Positions 1-5,518 of a DNA stretch of 6,228 bases are shown one piece after another. The number at the start of each line of letters is the position of its first letter. Position 1 is the first letter of the stretch. Source of the stretch: CAZDML01 sp964506645 (GTDB taxonomy: Bacteria > Elusimicrobiota > Elusimicrobia > 2-01-FULL-59-12); assembly GCA_964506645.1 (NCBI GenBank), contig CAZDML010000119.1, positions 1 through 6,228 on the forward strand, written 5' to 3'. The notes under the pieces are model-generated. The model did not search any database. It was not told where the DNA came from and saw only the letters and a program-made list of their open reading frames with translations. Position numbers and translations under genes: made by a program.

Positions 1-848
1 ATTCCAGTCAGAAGGACAAAGGCCCCGGTTCCTAGCACCCATACGCTGGCCAAAGGAGGCAGGATGCGGTCCGTATGCATGCTCCATGGCCACAACGCCA
101 ATCCCGCATAGCACCACAAGACAGAAGGAAACGCCTGAATAAAAAAGTGAAGTGCCAGTCGCGGAGAAAGAGTCCAGGGAGATCCAAAAAGGTGGGCATA
201 CCAGGCGATATAGATGAACGTCAGGGCCAGATGCGGCAGAATCTCTCGCCAGCGGTCACGCAGTATGTCCTTCTGCCAGGCACACAACACCAGCAGGAGG
301 GGAATCACCGTGGAGCTTTCCTTCGTGAGAAGTGCAAGCGCGTAGACGATCAGACTAAGCATCGAAGCGTTTTTGTCGTTACGAAGCCAGAGGAAGAGAG
401 TCAGCAGTAAAAAGAAAAAGCTCAACGCTTCGGTACGGCCGGAAGCCATTAAGAATTCCGACAGGATCATGGGATGGGCGGCAAACAAACAGCCCGTCAG
501 GACACTCGCCGGTACACTCAGACCCAGTAGGAGGCAGAATTTGGCGACCCCCAGACTGTTGACGATATGAATCAGCAGATTGAGTGTTCGGTAGCCCTGA
601 GGGGAACGTCCCCAGAGGGCATATTCCACACGCTGCAGCATACGTAAAACGGGTCGATAGAAATCCGGTCCATGCGGGTCGCCAAAGAGCCCGGATGTCA
701 GATCGCGCTTAAATTGAGTAAGGGAAATCCCTGTGGAGGCCTGAGTTTCGAGGACATAGTGATCATCGTAAAGAAAAGGAATGCGCAATGTCGGTCCGAA
801 AACAATGACAGCCACCAGCGCAATTAGCGTGCGCGATGTCCAGGTCAT
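1..848 (-). CDS. GT-C-like polytopic membrane protein, paralogue of the adjacent gene (3' end outside window)
   Basis: This reading frame is open from an ATG at 848-846 to the left edge, giving 282 codons with no stop; the C-terminus is missing. The protein starts with a membrane segment (about residues 7-22), then an acidic DDH motif (28-30) in the first outer loop. Further motifs are YRP (64-66), AAHP (123-126), SGRTE (136-140), LLTKES (174-179) and PWSMHTDR (254-261). Each has a counterpart at nearly the same place in the neighbour at 845-2278 (DDH, FRP, AVHP, AGRGE, LLTKES, PWNLHSHR), so the two are clearly paralogues. The pattern resembles the TMTC-like/bacterial TPR membrane protein group with a GT-C glycosyltransferase fold; by family analogy the loop acidic residues would serve catalysis with a polyprenyl-phosphate sugar donor. 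The ATG overlaps the upstream stop (ATGA) and has no clear ribosome binding site, so translation is probably coupled. TPR repeats would be expected beyond the edge but are not seen. Sugar and acceptor are unknown. Confidence 0.85.
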   Translation of the reverse strand, partial: MTWTSRTLIALVAVIVFGPTLRIPFLYDDHYVLETQASTGISLTQFKRDLTSGLFGDPHGPDFYRPVLRMLQRVEYALWGRSPQGYRTLNLLIHIVNSLGVAKFCLLLGLSVPASVLTGCLFAAHPMILSEFLMASGRTEALSFFFLLLTLFLWLRNDKNASMLSLIVYALALLTKESSTVIPLLLVLCAWQKDILRDRWREILPHLALTFIYIAWYAHLFGSPWTLSPRLALHFFIQAFPSVLWCYAGLALWPWSMHTDRILPPLASVWVLGTGAFVLLTG

Positions 849-2278
849 CTCGGGCGTGCCATCATCGTGCGAAGATGGGCCAGGTTTCGAAGGGTCTGCG
901 TATCCTGTGGAAATTTCTGATGCTGCCGTTCCAGGAGAATGAGGGCGGTTTTTGGATATCCGGAGAAAGTATACGCCATGGCCAGCGCATTGATGTTGCG
1001 CGAATCGTCAGGATAGGCATGGCACACCTCCTCAAGGTAGGGCAATGCTTCATTGGCGCGACCGCTTTGTGCGAGCAGAATACCTAAATTGTATTTGATC
1101 GGGTTGGACGTCGTGAAATAGAGGGCCCAGCGGTACATTTTTTCGTCTGTTTTTCGCAGTTCGACATTGACATGGGCCATGAGAGCCAGTGCAATCAGAG
1201 CAAAACCGTACATGCTTGCCGCCCCTTGGCGAATCCATCGGTTTGACGAATTCCATCCCCGAATAATCAGCCACCCCGCTCCGGTGAAGAAGGCCAAGCT
1301 GCTGGGGTAGATCCAATGATCGAGCATGAAGTTCCCGACCATCATGACGGGTGTTTTGGGTAACAGGCAAAGAACAAACCAGGCCGCTCCGGCGAGAATC
1401 AGAGGTTTTTTTCGGTAGATGGGCCAGGCCAGAAATCCGGAAATGAGAATAAGATAAAGCGGCCATGCGTGACTGAGATGGGGCATCAGCCGATGGGAGT
1501 GCAGATTCCATGGAAAGAAAAGTAGTCGTGTATAGGTCAAAAGAACATTGGGGAAAGCGAGCGTAAAAAAGCGCAGTGAAAGCTCGAGCGGAGGCAGCGG
1601 TAAAGACCCTACGGCATGCCGCCGCAGCAGGAGATAAGGCAGTGTTAATAGAGTTAAGCCGATCACGTGTCCGTAATCACGCTTGGGTCTTTTCTGAAGC
1701 GCGAGCAGGAGGGCGAGGAGCAGTGGTGTTCCCACAGCACTTTCTTTGGTTAAGAGTGCGCATGCGTAGAACAGATAGCCGCCGGCGATGGCGGGTAGTT
1801 TAGGACGAACCGAGCGGATAAAGCACAGGAGAGAGGCCAGGATAAACGCGAGAGACAGAATTTCCCCGCGGCCGGCAATGATCATCATCTCTTCCACGAT
1901 GATCGGGTGTACGGCAAAAAGTGATCCCGCGGCAAGCCCTACCAGGACGGAAGCACCGAGCGCGATGAGCAGCTCGTAGAATAGCAGGGCATTGGCGGCA
2001 TGGATGAACAGCTGTGTGAGGTGGTGACCCCAAGGACGCAGCCCCCAGAGGGTGTAGTCGATCCGATTGGAAAGGACCTGCAGCGGACGAAAATACGGGT
2101 CTCCCTGGCCTCGGAACATGTCGGAGGAAAAGTCGCTGCGCAAGGCCGACAGAGACCATGATTGGATCTGAGGATTATTTTCTATCATCACATGGTCATC
2201 CCATAGAAAGCCTACGCGCAGAATGGGAGCAAATGCGGTGAGGGCAAGAACAAAGATGATGAGGCGCGGTCGAACCAT
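845..2278 (-). CDS. TMTC-like GT-C membrane protein with C-terminal TPR repeats (putative glycosyltransferase)
   Basis: 477 residues from the ATG at 2278-2276. About 11-12 hydrophobic segments are followed by a soluble tail. Visible motifs are WDDH (26-29) in the first outer loop, FRP (63-65), AVHP (122-125), AGRGE (135-139), LLTKES (175-180), PWNLHSHR (256-263) and DHWIYPSS (320-327). The HP...E...GR, LxxKE and hWxYpps patterns are those of TMTC-type proteins, whose eukaryotic members are O-mannosyltransferases, and of related bacterial TPR membrane proteins of unknown function. Two TPR repeats fit the consensus well: residues 392-425 (L, G, A and P at positions 7, 8, 20, 32) and 426-459, then a half repeat. 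TPRs probably bind a protein partner or acceptor. A TTG at 2317 in the same frame would add 13 residues. I chose the ATG because it aligns the N-terminus with the paralogue downstream to within one residue, although it lacks a ribosome binding site. It is the first gene of the left arm and overlaps the next by 4 bases. Family assignment is good; substrate is unknown. Confidence 0.88.
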   Translation of the reverse strand: MVRPRLIIFVLALTAFAPILRVGFLWDDHVMIENNPQIQSWSLSALRSDFSSDMFRGQGDPYFRPLQVLSNRIDYTLWGLRPWGHHLTQLFIHAANALLFYELLIALGASVLVGLAAGSLFAVHPIIVEEMMIIAGRGEILSLAFILASLLCFIRSVRPKLPAIAGGYLFYACALLTKESAVGTPLLLALLLALQKRPKRDYGHVIGLTLLTLPYLLLRRHAVGSLPLPPLELSLRFFTLAFPNVLLTYTRLLFFPWNLHSHRLMPHLSHAWPLYLILISGFLAWPIYRKKPLILAGAAWFVLCLLPKTPVMMVGNFMLDHWIYPSSLAFFTGAGWLIIRGWNSSNRWIRQGAASMYGFALIALALMAHVNVELRKTDEKMYRWALYFTTSNPIKYNLGILLAQSGRANEALPYLEEVCHAYPDDSRNINALAMAYTFSGYPKTALILLERQHQKFPQDTQTLRNLAHLRTMMARPR

Positions 2279-2287
2279 CGTCGGTAC

Positions 2288-2317
2288 ATTAAAAGCAATC
2301 GGAAGGGTACAACGCAA
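2288..2317 (-). promoter_or_regulatory. Possible promoter of the left arm, near-leaderless
   Basis: On the minus strand, TTTAAT (2293-2288) matches the -10 consensus at five of six bases. TTGCGT (2317-2312) lies 18 bases upstream as a poor -35 (three of six). The -10 ends 9 bases before the ATG at 2278, so transcription would begin about 0-4 bases before the start codon. That would explain why no ribosome binding site precedes the ATG. This is a by-eye match in a 39-base gap and could be chance. No convincing promoter for the plus-strand arm was found; TACATT at 2285-2290 is a weak -10 without a -35. Confidence 0.35.
2301..2307 (+). promoter_or_regulatory. Ribosome binding site of the 2318 gene
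   Basis: GGAAGGG lies 10 bases before the ATG at 2318. It fixes the start of the first gene of the right arm, and it sits inside the very short divergent gap. Confidence 0.65.
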
Positions 2318-3622
2318 ATGAATCGGCGACTCCTCGCAGTGCTCTGGATGCTCGGAAGTTTATTTCTTGCTACGGCCCTGTACCGTGCCTGGTCCCATGC
2401 GCCTGCGTATGCCTCTAACCCCGAATACGACGCCGAAGAGCGCGTGGAATGGTGGACTCGCAGCTCGGCCTGTTTTCAAACGACGCATGTGCCTCTCGCC
2501 ATTTGTGATCCGGCTGGAAAACCGTACCCCATTGAAGATTTCTCCCTTGCCGACGATCGCGGGCATGCCCTCCTGGCAGAGATTGCTGGTGCTGTTCGGT
2601 CTCATCCCGCCGATAGGCTGACCTTAACCCGTATCAATATTCTGATCGATGTCGTGGGGGTGGTATTCCTAGCGTTTGTACTTTATGGGGCTGGTTTTCA
2701 ACTCAGCGGGGTGCTTTTTCTTTGGGCCGGAGCTTATTATGCCGTTCCAGGACCTGTCCCGGGCCCCGATGTCTATTCCGCACACTTAGGAATTTTTGCT
2801 CTTGTTTCAGCATTTGTTGTGGGTCTCATTGTTGTTGATCCAGCGAAGCGGCCCATCATGAAGGGTGTCTGGGGATGTGCCGCCCTTGGATTTGTCGGTG
2901 CCACTCTTTTACGCCAACCTATTGGGTTGATAGGGTTTCTGTCGTCCCTGCTTATTTTGGCCTGGAAAGCCTGGCAAGACCCCGAACGTAACGCGAACAT
3001 CGTTTTTTATACCGCGGTTTTGACCTTTCTTTTTTTAGCGTCGCAAATGGGGCATATTGTTATCGCTGTAAGAAATCTTTTTTATTCTCTTCCACCCGCC
3101 CAGCATATCGCGTCACATGGTATTTGGCAGACACTTTTCCATGGGCTGGGAACCGAACCTAATCCCTGGAATATCAGCTGGCGCGATGACTACGGTCTAG
3201 CGCTCGTCCATTCCATCGATCCTAAGGCAGGATATTTAACACCGGCGTATCAAAAAGTATTACGAACGTTGTATGTGTCGATTCTTTGGCGTGACCCGCT
3301 TGCTGTGTTTGTTGTCTACAGCATAAAGTTAGAGAAAGCCATTCTCTTTCCTTTTCGATTATGGGGGATGAATATCTATATCCCGATGCTGCTGGCGCTT
3401 GGGGCGCTCGTGACATGGCGAAAACCCTTTCAGGAAAAAACCTGTCGGCCGTTGCTTCATGTGATCGCAGGACTTCTGCTTATGCTGGGCCTGTTCCTCT
3501 TGCAGGGGGTACTCGGAATTCCCTGGGGTATTCATTTATATCCGGTAAAGCTCATCGTCGTTTTGATTTTGATCTGTTCTGTGGAGATCACGGCTCGTCT
3601 GTCCCCACTATGGCGTACCTGA
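2318..3622 (+). CDS. Polytopic membrane protein of unrecognised family
   Basis: 434 residues; I do not recognise the family. The N-terminus is a signal-anchor-like membrane segment (about 5-22). A polar loop follows (23-105), containing DPAGKPYP (64-71) and DDRG (79-82). There are about eight or nine further hydrophobic segments, roughly at 106-124, 127-143, 155-173, 184-199, 201-216, 228-249, 326-345, 351-366, 379-397 and 407-424. A second large loop (252-325) holds HGIWQTLFHGLG (267-278), NPWNISW (282-288) and an acidic RDD (289-291). Acidic residues in the outer loops of a many-spanning protein would fit a GT-C-like or other glycan-handling membrane enzyme, but that is only inference from form and neighbours. 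The ATG has a good ribosome binding site. It leads an apparent four-gene operon, and its last 13 bases overlap the acyltransferase gene. A transporter or structural role is not excluded. Confidence 0.8.
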   Translation: MNRRLLAVLWMLGSLFLATALYRAWSHAPAYASNPEYDAEERVEWWTRSSACFQTTHVPLAICDPAGKPYPIEDFSLADDRGHALLAEIAGAVRSHPADRLTLTRINILIDVVGVVFLAFVLYGAGFQLSGVLFLWAGAYYAVPGPVPGPDVYSAHLGIFALVSAFVVGLIVVDPAKRPIMKGVWGCAALGFVGATLLRQPIGLIGFLSSLLILAWKAWQDPERNANIVFYTAVLTFLFLASQMGHIVIAVRNLFYSLPPAQHIASHGIWQTLFHGLGTEPNPWNISWRDDYGLALVHSIDPKAGYLTPAYQKVLRTLYVSILWRDPLAVFVVYSIKLEKAILFPFRLWGMNIYIPMLLALGALVTWRKPFQEKTCRPLLHVIAGLLLMLGLFLLQGVLGIPWGIHLYPVKLIVVLILICSVEITARLSPLWRT

Positions 3623-4704
3623 AAAATTCGGATTCGAAAGATGTTTTGGCCCGGGCGCTTCGCCGCACCGGGGCCCATATTATTCCCGGAGCAGAAAACC
3701 GGCCAGGTCTACTTTCTCTGACACAGGCCATGTATCCGTCATCTGATATCGCACGTCCGGAGTATGTGGCTTGGCAGTACGATCAAAACCCTGCGGGTCC
3801 TGCCGTGATTCGTCTCGCGTCTTTAAAAGGAGAGGTTATCGCTCAGTATGCTTATATCCCTCTCGTATTTCGTATTCGGGGAGCGCTTCGCCTGGGGAGT
3901 TTGGCGCTCAATACCATGACACACCCTCAGCATCAAGCCAAGGGGTTGCACATGCTTCTGGCGGAAAACGGTTTTGAGCAAGCACGCGGAGGGGATATCG
4001 ACTTTACGATCGGTTTTCCGAACCCTTTTGCTTACAACGGCTGTGTGCGGCACCTTCAGTTTAAAGACATGGGTGAGTTGCCGCTTTGGGTGCTGCCATT
4101 GGACCTTGCCAAAGCGGCAAAAATGCCGACGATGAGGGTCCTTCAACCGGCCCTCTCTGTCTATCTCCGCGTATTTTCATTTCGCGAAGCGGGTCCAATA
4201 GAAGAGGTAAAGGATGTGGATGCTTCGTTTGATCAGCTGATGGAAGCCTGCCGCTCTCAGGCGGTCTGTCTTGTGGAAAGGAATCAAGCCTATTTGCGCT
4301 GGCGCTTTCTCCAACACCCCACGCGGCGTTACAGGATGTGGGCCATCCGTTCAGGATCTGAGGTGAAAGGCTATGTCGTTACGCGGCTGACGGGCGTCGA
4401 CGGCGTGCGCTGCGGCATGGTTGTGGACTGTCTGGTTCGGGAGGGTCATAGCGCTCGTGTGCTCTTGGCGCATGCCATTTCTGAATTGCAGCGGGAGGGG
4501 GCAGACTTAATCGGGTGTTTAATGCCCAACAACACATTCGGGGCACGCGCCCTACGTTCCTTAGGCTTTCAAATCTGTCCGCGACGCTTTTTGCCGCAGC
4601 CGTTTCCGGTAATCTTCCGCTGGCATGCCCAAGAACCTTCCCCGCAGGAATTATTTTCTCTGGAACATTGGTATTTAACGATGGGGGATTACGATGCCGT
4701 ATGA
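3610..4704 (+). CDS. Two-domain GNAT-family N-acyltransferase
   Basis: 364 residues from the ATG at 3610. The N-terminal domain (about 30-165) shows the usual order of this GNAT subgroup: PEYVAWQYDQNPAG (50-63), a GEVIAQYAYIPL strand region (74-85), and motif A THPQHQAKGLHML (104-116), where acyl-CoA pyrophosphate normally binds. GFPNPFAY (135-142) and GELPLW (155-160) follow. Motif A is slightly degenerate: the usual R-G-x-G form reads Q-A-K-G. A second GNAT-like half (about 215-364) has YLRWRFLQHP (228-237), GYVVTRL (254-260), VVDCLV (271-276), LGF (318-320) and the ending WYLTMGDYD (354-362), typical of this group. No signal peptide or membrane segment is seen, so it is cytoplasmic. The frame is open upstream to 3361, but that part lies inside the preceding gene; ATG 3610 overlaps that gene by 13 bases. 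No ribosome binding site is within reach (GGAG at 3583-3586 is too far), so reinitiation is likely. Acceptor unknown; an amino sugar freed by the neighbouring deacetylase is plausible. Confidence 0.85.
   Translation: MAYLKNSDSKDVLARALRRTGAHIIPGAENRPGLLSLTQAMYPSSDIARPEYVAWQYDQNPAGPAVIRLASLKGEVIAQYAYIPLVFRIRGALRLGSLALNTMTHPQHQAKGLHMLLAENGFEQARGGDIDFTIGFPNPFAYNGCVRHLQFKDMGELPLWVLPLDLAKAAKMPTMRVLQPALSVYLRVFSFREAGPIEEVKDVDASFDQLMEACRSQAVCLVERNQAYLRWRFLQHPTRRYRMWAIRSGSEVKGYVVTRLTGVDGVRCGMVVDCLVREGHSARVLLAHAISELQREGADLIGCLMPNNTFGARALRSLGFQICPRRFLPQPFPVIFRWHAQEPSPQELFSLEHWYLTMGDYDAV
4683..4688 (+). promoter_or_regulatory. Ribosome binding site of the deacetylase gene
   Basis: GGGGGA lies 5 bases before the ATG at 4694, inside the end of the acyltransferase gene. 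It supports this start and the 11-base overlap. Confidence 0.6.
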
Positions 4705-5518
4705 GCGTCTCTCGCTCCGACAGCCGTTAGCCGCTATCAGCTTAGACTTAGAAGAAGATCATGCCGGGCTAACCCCGGAGTTGCGTTATGAAGCTGTTGC
4801 CCGCCTCCCTGAACTGGTGTCGTGGTTCGCACAACAACAGATCCCACTGACTATTTTTGTCGCGGGCAATTTCTTAGAGAAGCAGGGGCGAGTGCTAGAA
4901 GGTCTTACGTACCCAGAATTCCATTCTCACGGTTATTGGCATCCCCCGCATCAGACGATGTGGCGCGATGAAATTCGTCATCACAATATACGCCAGGGCT
5001 TGGCTGCGTTTGAATCATTTTTCAAACGAAAGACGCAAGGATACCGAGCCGGTTGCGGAATACTCAAGGAAAGTGACTTTTCAATTCTGGTTGAATCGGG
5101 CGTGAAATTTGACTCGAGCTTCTTTACGGGAATCAATGTCAGCGGATTTCATCTGTTCCGCTCCGACTGTCCTCGCTGGTACAAATCCCTCTCCTTCCTA
5201 GAAATCCCAATTTCCCGTCATGTTCTGGCGCAAGTGCCAGTGAGCATGGCCTATATGAAACTGATGGGGAGCTCATTGTTTTCACTCCCGCAGCGCTTCG
5301 ACATTGGGCTTCGTCCGCTTGTCTTCAATTTCCATCTGCACGATTTGGTAGAAACTTCCAGCGTTCGAAGTTTCTCGCCTTTTTGGCGCTGGATTTACAG
5401 CCGGGGTGATGCACAAATGCTTTTGCAAGAGTGGCTATTCAAGCTGAAAGAAAGCGGCCTCAGGTTCGTCTCAATGAATCAACTCTATGAGACCCTGCAG
5501 GCAGGGGAAAAGCGATGA
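4694..5518 (+). CDS. Polysaccharide deacetylase (NodB homology domain)
   Basis: 274 residues, carbohydrate esterase family 4-like, a metal-dependent enzyme that removes N- or O-acetyl groups from sugars. Motif 1 reads SLDLEED (16-22), a variant of TFDD in which D18 would be the catalytic base; the DxED-like form is known from polysaccharide-locus deacetylases. IPLTIFVAGNF (50-60) is the usual strand after it. Motif 2 is SHGYWH, with metal-binding H79 and H83. Motif 3 is GYRAG (116-120), with G in place of the common P. Motif 4 is FDSSFF (139-144), and motif 5 is FNFHLHDL (211-218). All catalytic motifs are present, so it is probably active. There is no signal peptide or membrane segment, so it should act in the cytoplasm on a soluble or lipid-linked precursor, not on cell-wall peptidoglycan. 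It overlaps the acyltransferase gene by 11 bases and the next gene by 4 (ATGA). The exact substrate is unknown. Confidence 0.93.
   Translation: MPYERLSLRQPLAAISLDLEEDHAGLTPELRYEAVARLPELVSWFAQQQIPLTIFVAGNFLEKQGRVLEGLTYPEFHSHGYWHPPHQTMWRDEIRHHNIRQGLAAFESFFKRKTQGYRAGCGILKESDFSILVESGVKFDSSFFTGINVSGFHLFRSDCPRWYKSLSFLEIPISRHVLAQVPVSMAYMKLMGSSLFSLPQRFDIGLRPLVFNFHLHDLVETSSVRSFSPFWRWIYSRGDAQMLLQEWLFKLKESGLRFVSMNQLYETLQAGEKR
5350..5375. repeat. Perfect 9-base inverted repeat within the deacetylase gene
   Basis: AGAAACTTC (5350-5358) and GAAGTTTCT (5367-5375) are exact inverse complements around an 8-base loop. It encodes part of the deacetylase C-terminal region just after motif 5. No T-run follows, so it is not a standard terminator. 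A stem of this size in about 6 kb can occur by chance. Confidence 0.5.
5503..5508 (+). promoter_or_regulatory. Ribosome binding site of the 5515 gene
   Basis: AGGGGA lies 6 bases before the ATG at 5515, inside the end of the deacetylase gene. It confirms the ATGA-overlap start. Confidence 0.65.

Noticed and set aside
75..1087. Plus-strand open frames at 75-410, 373-570 and 836-1087
   Set aside because: They are antisense to the two membrane-protein genes, are rich in basic residues without domain character, and lack good starts. The minus-strand frames show paired motifs between paralogues.
1050..2159. Minus-strand open frames 1050-1511 and 1800-2159
   Set aside because: They are out of frame inside the TMTC-like gene; the real frame gives continuous membrane segments and TPRs.
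2279..2317. TTG at 2317 as the start of the left gene
   Set aside because: The 13 added residues have no counterpart in the paralogue, whose N-terminus aligns with the ATG at 2278. It is kept open as an alternative because GAGGAG lies upstream of the TTG.
3361..3609. Upstream extension of the acyltransferase frame to an ATG at 3361
   Set aside because: It would overlap the membrane-protein gene by about 260 bases, and the added residues look like out-of-frame translation. GNAT similarity begins after 3610.
4115..4128. Small hairpin CGGCA-AAAA-TGCCG as a terminator
   Set aside because: It is only five pairs, lies in the middle of the acyltransferase gene and has no T-run after it.
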